Of a stretch of 64,000 bases of DNA, positions 21,263 to 28,791 are shown piece by piece. The position numbers and the translations under genes are program-made. The stretch is taken from the NCBI GenBank assembly GCA_017634455.1, contig JAGBNK010000035.1, positions 34,778 to 98,777 on the forward strand. The letters are read 5' to 3'. Each line of letters starts with the position of its first letter. Position 1 is the first letter of the stretch. The notes under the pieces are model-generated. The model was given only the letters and a program-made list of their open reading frames with translations, had not been told where the DNA came from and ran no database searches. Origin of the DNA: Lachnospiraceae bacterium. GTDB taxonomy: Bacteria > Bacillota > Clostridia > Lachnospirales > Lachnospiraceae.

Positions 21263-22198
21263 TTATTTCAAATATTTTTCAATCAAATTCATACAAGCAT
21301 CTGGTTCTTCTATTTGAGGAAGCAACTTCGAATTGTCCAGGTATGAAATTTCAATTTCATTATTTACCTCAAGATAGGTAGATATGATTTCATCTGAATT
21401 TGATCTTCTATTACTGGCAATGATATATAAGTTGCTTCTATTTCTTAAACCAATTCGCATATCAATATTAGTATAGTGACATAGAATGCTGGCAAATAGA
21501 TACTTACCTTTACTACTATTAAAATGAGCTGCTTCATAGGAAGCATCAATGTAAGATTGAATGTCAGCATTGGTATTTAAGAAATACTTGTTGCTGGTAG
21601 TTTCTTTGATTCTATTTTCATTAACATAATAATTGTAGAGTGAAGTACCAACCAATGGCATGAAGAGAATTTGTTTCTTGAGCATATCAACTTTGGTTGT
21701 TTCAAAATTCATCTTACATAAGTCATTAGGATTAATCATAATAATCTTGTTAAAGAGATTATGCATATTATTGGCCATAACTATAAAGGACGCAGAATCA
21801 CCTGATGTTATGACATCACATTTTTCATCGATTATGTCATTACAGAAATCATTTATCAGTTGGACAAATAAGTAATTTGTATAAGTTGTGGCAGGCTTAG
21901 TTGATTGACCACATCCAATTAAGTCCAAAGCATAAACTGTATGATTTTCTGATAATTGATCTATAATCTGATTCCATTCATAAGAGGAACTCATTACATT
22001 CATATTATGAATAAGCAACACAGGAGAACCTGTACCTGTTTTGGTATAGTAGATTTTATCATCTTTCCAACTATAGAAATAACCATGGATGGTAGATAGT
22101 TTGTTTTTGCTGGCAGCGAGTTTATCTATAATTGCATTTGCAGCAAATAGAGTAGTAGCCGTAGCTACAGCAAATTTTAGAAGTTTATGATTACTCAT
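21263..22198 (-). CDS. Alpha/beta hydrolase-fold protein, possibly inactive
   Basis: This 311-residue protein has an N-terminal hydrophobic segment (residues 8-25), then an alpha/beta hydrolase core. Visible core parts are PVLLIHNM, the nucleophile elbow GDSAS with Ser near 135, and LDLIGCGQSTKP before it. The C-terminal loop that normally supplies the catalytic His (HLP followed by E.P) reads LLPQIEEP, so the His appears to be replaced by Leu. It may be membrane anchored. The start at 22198 is preferred over a GTG at 22210 because GAGG lies within the longer frame. It is 67 bases upstream of rsmG and may be co-transcribed with it. The substrate is unknown. Confidence 0.7.
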   Translation of the reverse strand: MSNHKLLKFAVATATTLFAANAIIDKLAASKNKLSTIHGYFYSWKDDKIYYTKTGTGSPVLLIHNMNVMSSSYEWNQIIDQLSENHTVYALDLIGCGQSTKPATTYTNYLFVQLINDFCNDIIDEKCDVITSGDSASFIVMANNMHNLFNKIIMINPNDLCKMNFETTKVDMLKKQILFMPLVGTSLYNYYVNENRIKETTSNKYFLNTNADIQSYIDASYEAAHFNSSKGKYLFASILCHYTNIDMRIGLRNRSNLYIIASNRRSNSDEIISTYLEVNNEIEISYLDNSKLLPQIEEPDACMNLIEKYLK

Positions 22199-22370
22199 AT
22201 CGCACCTCACATAAATATAGTAATCTAATTATAAGTTACTTATAAATCCTTATCAATGTTAAATTGAAAATCTTGACTTTCATTGTAGTTATTATAAAAT
22301 TTATAGAAGAGGCAAGACTTAAAATCTGTATGTATGTACGGATGACACTACAAAACAAAAAGGTGGATTT

Positions 22371-22844
22371 ATGACAATAATAGAATATTTAGAAAAACAG
22401 GAATCTGATTTAAATAATGAGAAGATGCAATTTCAGGAAGATTTGGAATTGGTTTTGAGTAAAATCAAGGAAAATGAAAAGTTTTATGAGCTTTTGAAAA
22501 ATGAGGAATCTCAGAAATTCAATGATTTCTCTCCTAGAGATGTTAATGCCAAGAATGCTGAGAAGATGAAAGAGATAGAAGTAGCTCTTGATCAACTGGA
22601 AAATGATAGAGATATACTGGAAAATAGAATAGAATCTATAGAAGAAAACTTAAGTACAATAGCTTCTCTTATAGAAAATAATAATAAAACTTCAGTTGAT
22701 AATGGAATAAATAATAATCCAAAAGATGTATCAATGGAGAAAATAATTCATAGATTAATGAACATCTCAAGCTTTGCAATTAGTGATCCCGCTAGAACAC
22801 ATCTTGAATTAGAAAAACTTATAAAAGATTTGAAAAATATTTAA
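22371..22844 (+). CDS. Coiled-coil protein of unknown function upstream of parAB
   Basis: This 157-residue acidic protein is almost entirely helical in character. A long heptad-rich Glu/Lys/Leu/Ile stretch covers roughly residues 1-105, followed by a Asn-rich linker and a short C-terminal helix. No known catalytic motif or signal peptide is visible. It has an AGGTGG ribosome binding site. Its terminator contains a parS site, and parA starts 300 bases downstream. I do not recognise the family. The position hints at a link with chromosome organisation, but that is inference only. Confidence 0.6.
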   Translation: MTIIEYLEKQESDLNNEKMQFQEDLELVLSKIKENEKFYELLKNEESQKFNDFSPRDVNAKNAEKMKEIEVALDQLENDRDILENRIESIEENLSTIASLIENNNKTSVDNGINNNPKDVSMEKIIHRLMNISSFAISDPARTHLELEKLIKDLKNI

Positions 22845-22864
22845 AATACTAGATATAGGGATGA

Positions 22865-22910
22865 ATCCTTAAAATGTTTCACGTGAAACATTTTAGGGAT
22901 TTTATTTTTT
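22865..22910 (+). terminator. Terminator with an embedded parS palindrome
   Basis: The parS palindrome at 22875-22890 is extended on both sides by 10 bp of further pairing (ATCCTTAAAA with TTTTAGGGAT), giving an 18 bp hairpin followed by TTTATTTTTT. It should end the coiled-coil gene transcript. Confidence 0.75.
22875..22890. other. parS: parS site 1 (ParB binding)
   Basis: The 16-base sequence TGTTTCACGTGAAACA is a perfect palindrome and a perfect match to the consensus bacterial parS site. It lies about 250 bases before parA and 9.5 kb from the probable oriC. Confidence 0.95.
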
Positions 22911-22984
22911 GTAATATTTCTACACACAATATTTAGTGTTCAATTAGAAATAGAATCCCAATTACTTGCTATATATTGAAATAA

Positions 22985-23000
22985 TGTTTCACGTGAAACA
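22985..23000. other. parS: parS site 2 (ParB binding)
   Basis: This is a second identical 16-base palindrome, TGTTTCACGTGAAACA, 110 bases after the first. Its flanks are AT-rich and do not extend into a terminator. Confidence 0.95.
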
Positions 23001-23101
23001 TTTAAAAATATAATATTTACCAATCTAGATATAGTATTTTAAACCCATAAATATAGGGGTTTCATGAGAAAATGTCTGTGGAATTGATGTTTTAGAAATG
23101 T

Positions 23102-23107
23102 TATAAT
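23102..23107 (+). promoter_or_regulatory. Candidate extended -10 promoter of parA
   Basis: A perfect TATAAT is preceded by TGT (extended -10 form) 35 bases before the parA start. No good -35 box is present. Support is moderate. Confidence 0.4.
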
Positions 23108-23141
23108 GGCAAAAGTACGAAAAAAGGAAAGGGTATGAAAG

Positions 23142-23918
23142 ATGAAAAAAGGGAGAATTATTGCAATAGCAAACCAAAAAGGAGGAGTAGGAAAAACAAC
23201 TACTTCTATTAATTTGTCAGCATGTCTCGCAGAATTAGGAAAAGACGTGTTGGTTATAGATGTGGATCCTCAGGGAAATACAACAAGTGGATTTGGTTTA
23301 AATAAGGAAGATATTGAAAATACTGTTTACGAACTTTTACTTGATGAGTGTACTGTAAAAGAGAGTATGATGGATGTTCCAGGTTTGGAACATTTGAAGT
23401 TAATCGCAGCCAATGAAGACTTAGCTGGTGCAGAAATCGAACTCTTGGATGATGAAAATAGATCATATATTTTGAGAGATACAATTGATTATGTACAGAA
23501 TGATTTTGATTATATTATCATTGACTGTCCACCTTCATTGAACTTACTTACAATTAATGCTATGACAACAGCTGATTCAGTATTAGTTCCTATTCAATGC
23601 GAGTACTATGCTTTGGAAGGAATTAGTCAGTTGATGAAGACTATCGATTTGGTTCATAGCAGATTAAATCCAAAGTTAAAAATTGACGGTGTAGTATTTA
23701 CCATGTATGACGCTAGAACAAATTTATCATCAGATGTTGTAAATACTGTTAAGGAGAATTTAAGTTCAAAGGTATATCAGACTATTATTCCAAGAAATGT
23801 CAGATTAGCCGAGGCTCCATCTCATGGATTGCCTATTAACTTGTACGATCCAAAGTCTGCTGGTGCAGATAGTTATAGAAACCTGGCAAAGGAAATTATA
23901 GAGAGAAAGGATATCTAA
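23142..23918 (+). CDS. parA: Chromosome partitioning ATPase ParA/Soj
   Basis: This 258-residue protein has the deviant Walker A box KGGVGKTT at residues 13-20. The second conserved stretch is DVDPQGNTTSG and the Walker B region is DYIIIDCPPSLNLL. It should bind DNA nonspecifically and, with ParB, help segregate or position origins and influence DnaA. Two parS sites lie upstream, and parB starts one base after its stop. Confidence 0.96.
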   Translation: MKKGRIIAIANQKGGVGKTTTSINLSACLAELGKDVLVIDVDPQGNTTSGFGLNKEDIENTVYELLLDECTVKESMMDVPGLEHLKLIAANEDLAGAEIELLDDENRSYILRDTIDYVQNDFDYIIIDCPPSLNLLTINAMTTADSVLVPIQCEYYALEGISQLMKTIDLVHSRLNPKLKIDGVVFTMYDARTNLSSDVVNTVKENLSSKVYQTIIPRNVRLAEAPSHGLPINLYDPKSAGADSYRNLAKEIIERKDI

Positions 23919-23919
23919 G

Positions 23920-24864
23920 ATGGCTACAAAGAAAAGTTCACGTGGTTTAGGTAGAGGTCTGGATTCACTTATTCCTGTAAGTAAGGAAGTGGAAGTACAG
24001 GAAGAAGAGAAGAAAACAGAAAAAGCAAAGGACGATGCAAAAGACGGAAAAACTATAATAGTAAGTATTGATAAGGTTGAACCAAATCCTGATCAGCCTA
24101 GAAAAGAATTTGATCCAGATGCATTGCAGGATTTGGCAGATTCTATAAAAGAAAAAGGTGTTCTTGCTCCTCTTTGGGTACATGAGGTTGGAAAAGGAAA
24201 TAAGAAGTATTATGAGATTATTGCCGGTGAGCGTAGATGGAGAGCATCTAAGCAAGCAGGTTTAAAAGAACTTCCTGTTATTGTAATGGATTTAACAGAG
24301 CAGGAAATTGTAGAAATCTCCCTTATTGAAAATATCCAGAGAGAGGACTTAAATCCAATTGAAGAAGCATTGGCTTATAAGAAGTTATTGGATGAGTTCA
24401 ATTTAAAACAGGATGATGTAGCAAAGCGTGTATCTAAGAGCCGTGTTGCTATAACAAATTCTATGCGTCTGTTGAAACTTGATGATAGAGTACAGCAGAT
24501 GGTAATCGACAAGATCATTCCAACAGGTAGTGCTAGAGCATTACTTAGTGTGGATGACAAAGATAAGCAGTATGAATTTGCTCAGAGAATTCTTGATGAG
24601 AAGATGAGCGTCCGCGATGTTGAGCGTGAAATCAAGAAATTCCAAAATGAGAAGAACAATCCTAGTAAGCCTTCAGGAAATGAAATTGATCCAAAGCTCA
24701 TTGCAATTTACAATGAGTGCCAGGAGAAATTAAAGAGCGTACTTGGCACTAAAGTTTCAATCAATCCAAAAGATAACAGAAGAGGAAAGATTGAAATTGA
24801 GTATTACAACCAGGATGAGATGGACAGAATCATTGACATGCTTATGGATGTAAAGAGAGATTAA
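23920..24864 (+). CDS. parB: Chromosome partitioning protein ParB/Spo0J
   Basis: This 314-residue protein has a short Lys/Glu-rich leader (about residues 1-45), then the ParB CTPase domain with PNPDQPRKEFD, GERRWRA and ENIQREDLNPIEEA. A central helix-turn-helix reads QDDVAKRVSKSRVAITNSMRLL. The C-terminus is a dimerisation region. It binds parS and spreads as a CTP-dependent clamp. It forms an operon with parA. Confidence 0.96.
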   Translation: MATKKSSRGLGRGLDSLIPVSKEVEVQEEEKKTEKAKDDAKDGKTIIVSIDKVEPNPDQPRKEFDPDALQDLADSIKEKGVLAPLWVHEVGKGNKKYYEIIAGERRWRASKQAGLKELPVIVMDLTEQEIVEISLIENIQREDLNPIEEALAYKKLLDEFNLKQDDVAKRVSKSRVAITNSMRLLKLDDRVQQMVIDKIIPTGSARALLSVDDKDKQYEFAQRILDEKMSVRDVEREIKKFQNEKNNPSKPSGNEIDPKLIAIYNECQEKLKSVLGTKVSINPKDNRRGKIEIEYYNQDEMDRIIDMLMDVKRD

Positions 24865-24910
24865 AGTGTAATATTGCAAATAGAACATATGTTCGAGAAT
24901 GAGGTTAATT

Positions 24911-25405
24911 ATGATTGAGAAATATTTGGGTATTAGTACAGACTATATTGTAATAGGTTTAGCAGCACTTGTTGTTGTATTAATTATTTTAATGATTGTA
25001 AATGTAGTCCAGATGTCAAAATTGAAGAAGAGATATAGAATTTTCATGGAAGGTAAAAATGCTAAGTCTCTTGAGGATACATTAATCTACAGATTAGATC
25101 AGATGGATGAGCTTATTGAAAATAATGCAACAAACGAGAGAAATATTGATACAATATTTAGCAAAATCAAATTTGATTTCCAGAAGTTTGGATTAATCAA
25201 ATATGACGCCTTGGATGAGATGGGCGGAAAACTTAGTTTCACATTGGCTATGTTAAATGAGAAGAATGATGGATTTGTATTGAACTCAGTTCACAGCAGT
25301 AGCGGATGTTATACTTATGTTAAAGAAATAATTGATGGCAATGCCATTATTCCTTTGGCTGAGGAAGAGCAGCAGGCTCTTGAGGAAGCTTTGAAGGAGA
25401 ATTAG
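24911..25405 (+). CDS. DUF4446 family membrane protein
   Basis: This 164-residue protein has one N-terminal transmembrane helix (about residues 12-35), a short basic stretch and a soluble domain. The soluble part contains FQKFGLIKYDALDEMGGKLSFTLAMLN and the HSSSGCYTYVKEI stretch typical of DUF4446. This family is often found just after parAB in clostridia. Its function is unknown. GAGG before the ATG at 24911 supports that start over an in-frame ATG at 24899. It starts 46 bases after parB and is probably co-transcribed with it. Confidence 0.8.
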   Translation: MIEKYLGISTDYIVIGLAALVVVLIILMIVNVVQMSKLKKRYRIFMEGKNAKSLEDTLIYRLDQMDELIENNATNERNIDTIFSKIKFDFQKFGLIKYDALDEMGGKLSFTLAMLNEKNDGFVLNSVHSSSGCYTYVKEIIDGNAIIPLAEEEQQALEEALKEN

Positions 25406-25421
25406 TAGAGAGGAATATTAG

Positions 25422-26294
25422 ATGCATAGTTACATGAGGGCAATCGGTTTTTCAGAAATAAGCAATGAAGAACTGGATGATTTGTTATATAGAATAATTA
25501 AATTTCCGCAAATACATCAGGCTGCCTTTAATTCAGAAGAGGTATGTTATATAGAGATGCGTCATGAAGTATGCAAAAATATGGGAATTGCCATTAGAGG
25601 TATATATAATAAGGATGATACTTTTAAGATGGATTATTATTTTCCATATTATATAGGAAAGAAAAATTCTACTAATTGTGATTTTGAGATTATAAGACAG
25701 TCAGATAGGGAAAGTTATCAGGGTTGGGCAGATGATTCGCGAATAGGCGTAAGTCTCATTTTCAATCTTGATAACATAATAGATTATCTGAAATCTTATA
25801 AGGGCAGAACCAGGTTTGAAGGAGAGAATTTTAGAAATATATATTTATCAGGATTATCTCTGGAAGGAAAGGTTCTGTTGCCTAATTGTGAGGTTGATCC
25901 AAATTACAAGAATAAAAACAGTTCCAATCGTAGTAATCTGGTAGCCAAGGCCAGAGAAGGCGATGAGGAAGCTATTGAAAATCTTACATTAGAAGATATC
26001 GATATGTATGCTATGATTTCTCGTAGAATTACAAAGGAAGATATCTATAGTATTGTTAAAACTTCTTTTATGCCATTTGGAATAGAAAGTGACAAATATT
26101 CAGTAATTGGTATAATTAAAGATATAAAAGAATATATAAACGAATATTCTCAGGAAGAAGTCTATATATTGACAATAGAGACAAATGATCTTCCTATAGA
26201 AATTTGTATAAATAAAAAATGTCTTATGGGTGAACCCAAAGTAGGAAGACGATTTAAAGGAAATATATGGCTTCAAGGCCATGTAGATTTTTAA
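25422..26294 (+). CDS. DUF3881 family protein
   Basis: This 290-residue soluble protein begins MHSYMRAIGFS and resembles the DUF3881 proteins of Lachnospiraceae, whose function is unknown. The body has many aromatic and acidic residues, with no signal peptide and no recognised catalytic motif. It follows the DUF4446 gene by 16 bases in what looks like the end of the parAB operon. The DUF3881 assignment rests on recognition of the N-terminal segment and genome context. Confidence 0.65.
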   Translation: MHSYMRAIGFSEISNEELDDLLYRIIKFPQIHQAAFNSEEVCYIEMRHEVCKNMGIAIRGIYNKDDTFKMDYYFPYYIGKKNSTNCDFEIIRQSDRESYQGWADDSRIGVSLIFNLDNIIDYLKSYKGRTRFEGENFRNIYLSGLSLEGKVLLPNCEVDPNYKNKNSSNRSNLVAKAREGDEEAIENLTLEDIDMYAMISRRITKEDIYSIVKTSFMPFGIESDKYSVIGIIKDIKEYINEYSQEEVYILTIETNDLPIEICINKKCLMGEPKVGRRFKGNIWLQGHVDF

Positions 26295-26326
26295 GGCAAG
26301 CAAACCTAAGGGTGCTTGTCAACTAT

Positions 26327-26398
26327 GCCCCCTTAGTTAAATGGATATAACAAGTCCCTCCTAAGGATTAGTTATCAGTTCGATTCTGGTAGGGGGCG
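26327..26398 (+). tRNA. tRNA-Arg (CCU)
   Basis: This 72-base cloverleaf has acceptor stem GCCCCCT with AGGGGGC, discriminator G, anticodon loop CTCCTAA giving anticodon CCT, and T-loop TTCGATT. It reads the AGG codon. CCA is not encoded. Six T residues follow almost directly and probably act as the terminator. A GCAAGCA/TGCTTGT hairpin lies just upstream. Confidence 0.92.
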
Positions 26399-26470
26399 TT
26401 TTTTAATTTTGTATTTTATAAATATGCCGATATATATATTAAGTACATTTTGACATAATAGGAGAAGTTT

Positions 26471-28378
26471 ATGAGAGAGAAAACAAAGCCTGAAAGACAA
26501 GAAAACAAAAAGAGAGATAGCATTGTGAAAACCAAGATGATTATTGCTTTCACAAGTGTTATTGAGATTCTCTTCATGATTTTGGAACTGTATTTTATGC
26601 TTAAAGTGGAAAATGCAATTCCAATGATAATTGTGATTGCTATCTGTATGGCAGTGGTATTATTTGTGCTGGTTACAGAGGCTATTGAATTATCTCAGCG
26701 AAATAAAGAAAAAGATAGGCAAGAGTTTGAGGATTTGTATAAAGCTCAGAAAGCTTCTTATATAGCTCTTAAGAAATATTTTGATGAAATTGCTGATAGA
26801 TTAAATATTATTGAAGAAAGTGCTGATTATCGAGAAGAGATTATCAACGCTCAGAAGGCAGTAGCCAAGGTTACTATAAATAGAAGTAAGGAAAATACAG
26901 ATGCTCTTATGAATTCAAATGATGAATTGATAAAGCATATTTTCGGATTTCAGGAGAAGATTCAGGAAAATAATGATGAATTAATTCGTCAGAATGAGGA
27001 AATGCTTCTGAAGACTAAAGAGGAATTGTTGCAGCAGACCAAGAATGATATTGAGTCATCAAATAGCGGAATGCAGAATCAGTTCGAGATGCTTCAGTCA
27101 AAATTACAACAGATGCAGCAGGAGATAAATGCGCTGGATAATAAGGTTGCTATTCCAGTTGTAATGCCAGCTATGCCACAGGAGCCAGTTGCAGCACCAG
27201 TGATGGCAGAAGAGCCAGCTGTAGAGGAAGTTCCAGTAGAGGAGCCGGTAGTTGAAGAAGCTGTTGCAGAGATGGTTGAGGAACCAGTAGCTGATATTGA
27301 AGAAAGTGTTAGCGATGATGATATAAGCGACGATGATGTGGCTGCAATGTTGGAAAGCCTACAGGCTGATACAGAGAATATGGCTGCAGAGGAAGAAAGC
27401 CAGGCTGATGAAGTAGATGATATGTCTACAGAAGATATTGATGCTATGTTGGCTAGTCTGCAGGAGGAGCCAGTTATAGAAGAGGCTCCAGTAGAAGAAG
27501 TTGCAGTTGAGGAACCTGTAGTAGAAGAAGCTCCAGCAGAGGAAGCTCCAGTTGAAGAGCCAGCTGCAGAAGATCCACTGGCAGCATTTGACACATCAGA
27601 TCCAAATAAGCAGCTGTCACCAGATGAAATTGCAGCAATGTTTGCAGCATCAGGAGATGCAGCACCAGCAGATGAAATTGTAGCAGAGGAGCCGGAAGTA
27701 GAAGAGGTTCCAGCAGAAGAAGCTCCAGTTGAAGAGTCAGCAGCAGAAGAACCAGCAGAAGATCCACTGGCAGCATTTGACACATCAGATCCAAATAAAC
27801 AGCTGTCACCAGATGAAATTGCAGCAATGTTTGCAGCATCAGGAGATGTAGCACCGGCAGAGGAGCCAGAAGTAGAAGAAATTACAGAAGAGGCTCCAGT
27901 TGTAGAGGCTCCAGTAGAAGAAGTTGTAGTTGAGGAACCAGCAGAGGATCCACTGGCAGCATTTGATACATCAGATCCAAATAAGCAGCTGTCACCAGAT
28001 GAAATCGCAGCAATGTTTGCAGCATCAGGAGATGCAGCACCGGCAGAGGAGCCGGAAGCAGAAGAAATTACAGAAGAGGCTCCAGTAGAAGAAGTTGCAG
28101 TTGAGGAACCTGTAGCAGAAGAGCCGGTAGTTGAGGAAACAGCAGTAGAAGAGCCAGCAGTAGAAGAACCAGCAGAGGACCCACTGGCAGCATTTGACAC
28201 ATCAGATCCAAATAAGCAGCTGTCACCAGATGAAATCGCAGCAATGTTTGCAGCAGCATCAGGGGATGCACCAGCTGAGGAACCAAAAGAAGAGAAGCCA
28301 CCTATGCCGGAATTATCTGATGATCCAAACAAGCAATTGTCACCAGAAGAGATTGCAGCACTATTTGCAAATGTGTAA
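26471..28378 (+). CDS. Membrane-anchored acidic repeat protein with FliM-like short motifs
   Basis: This 635-residue protein has a basic N-terminus and two transmembrane helices (about 21-45 and 52-75). A coiled-coil region (about 75-225) follows, then a long acidic Pro/Val/Glu region. Within the acidic part a unit of about 30 residues, DPLAAFDTSDPNKQLSPDEI followed by AAMFAASGD, occurs four times near 382, 445, 507 and 584, with a shorter C-terminal copy near 623. Two related segments, DDDVAAMLESLQ and TEDIDAMLASLQ, lie near 283 and 318. The LSxxEIxxMF core resembles the LSQxEIDALL peptide with which FliM binds CheY. No enzyme motif is present and the function is unknown. It lies between tRNA-Arg and tRNA-Lys. 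Confidence 0.7.
   Translation: MREKTKPERQENKKRDSIVKTKMIIAFTSVIEILFMILELYFMLKVENAIPMIIVIAICMAVVLFVLVTEAIELSQRNKEKDRQEFEDLYKAQKASYIALKKYFDEIADRLNIIEESADYREEIINAQKAVAKVTINRSKENTDALMNSNDELIKHIFGFQEKIQENNDELIRQNEEMLLKTKEELLQQTKNDIESSNSGMQNQFEMLQSKLQQMQQEINALDNKVAIPVVMPAMPQEPVAAPVMAEEPAVEEVPVEEPVVEEAVAEMVEEPVADIEESVSDDDISDDDVAAMLESLQADTENMAAEEESQADEVDDMSTEDIDAMLASLQEEPVIEEAPVEEVAVEEPVVEEAPAEEAPVEEPAAEDPLAAFDTSDPNKQLSPDEIAAMFAASGDAAPADEIVAEEPEVEEVPAEEAPVEESAAEEPAEDPLAAFDTSDPNKQLSPDEIAAMFAASGDVAPAEEPEVEEITEEAPVVEAPVEEVVVEEPAEDPLAAFDTSDPNKQLSPDEIAAMFAASGDAAPAEEPEAEEITEEAPVEEVAVEEPVAEEPVVEETAVEEPAVEEPAEDPLAAFDTSDPNKQLSPDEIAAMFAAASGDAPAEEPKEEKPPMPELSDDPNKQLSPEEIAALFANV
27565..28375 (+). repeat. Tandem coding repeat in the acidic repeat protein
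   Basis: A block of about 90 bases encoding DPLAAFDTSDPNKQLSPDEI and the following AAMFA is nearly identical at the DNA level in four copies, beginning near 27570, 27765, 27950 and 28180, with a partial fifth at the end. The spacers between copies vary in length and are GAG/GAA and CCA rich. The near-identity at silent sites suggests recent expansion or ongoing recombination between copies. Confidence 0.85.
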
Positions 28379-28500
28379 TAGAAGGTACTTAATAAGATGA
28401 TAAATAGTAGGGGAAATGCCATGGAAAAACCTGGTATTTCTCCTATTTTTAACTCAAAGAAAATTATTTGAGGAATTTTGAAAAAAATTAAAAAAAGTAC

Positions 28501-28529
28501 TTGCAAAACATGAAACAATACTATATACT
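28501..28529 (+). promoter_or_regulatory. Promoter of tRNA-Lys
   Basis: TTGCAA, a 17-base spacer and TATACT lie about 38 bases before the tRNA-Lys 5' end. Confidence 0.7.
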
Positions 28530-28566
28530 TATACAAGTGTTCAGCAAGGAGCACAAAAACAAATAA

Positions 28567-28639
28567 GCGCGACTAGCTCAGCTGGCAGAGCACCTGACTC
28601 TTAATCAGGGTGTCCAGGGTTCGAACCCCTGGTCGCGCA
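28567..28639 (+). tRNA. tRNA-Lys (CUU)
   Basis: This 73-base cloverleaf has acceptor stem GCGCGAC with GTCGCGC, discriminator A, anticodon loop CTCTTAA giving anticodon CTT, and T-loop TTCGAAC. CCA is not encoded. Confidence 0.95.
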
Positions 28640-28647
28640 CTAGAAAG

Positions 28648-28690
28648 AGTGTTGGATTTAGTAGATACTAGGTTCGACGCTTTTTATTTT
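28648..28690 (+). terminator. Terminator of tRNA-Lys
   Basis: A 15 bp stem containing several G-U pairs and a 4-base loop is followed by TTTTTATTTTT. Confidence 0.75.
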
Positions 28691-28791
28691 TGCCTAAAAA
28701 AGTGTAATAAATAAATCAAATAAAAAGTAGTGTTTATATTAGTTAATGTTAAAATGAAATAAACATATTAATGTATGGAGGAGAGGTATAT

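Noticed and set aside
26284..26326. Hairpin before tRNA-Arg as terminator of the DUF3881 gene
   Set aside because: The stem GCAAGCA/TGCTTGT is real but no T run follows, so termination is not supported. The tRNA gene follows at once.
27565..28375. CRISPR-like array
   Set aside because: The regularly spaced repeats are in frame, encode a peptide motif, and the spacers are related coding sequence. No cas genes are present.
27094..28554. A 486-codon open frame on the minus strand, Ser/Ala/Gly-rich
   Set aside because: It is the antisense of the GAG/GAA/CCA-rich repeats of the acidic repeat protein, which by base composition gives few stops. It has no ribosome binding site and no family likeness.
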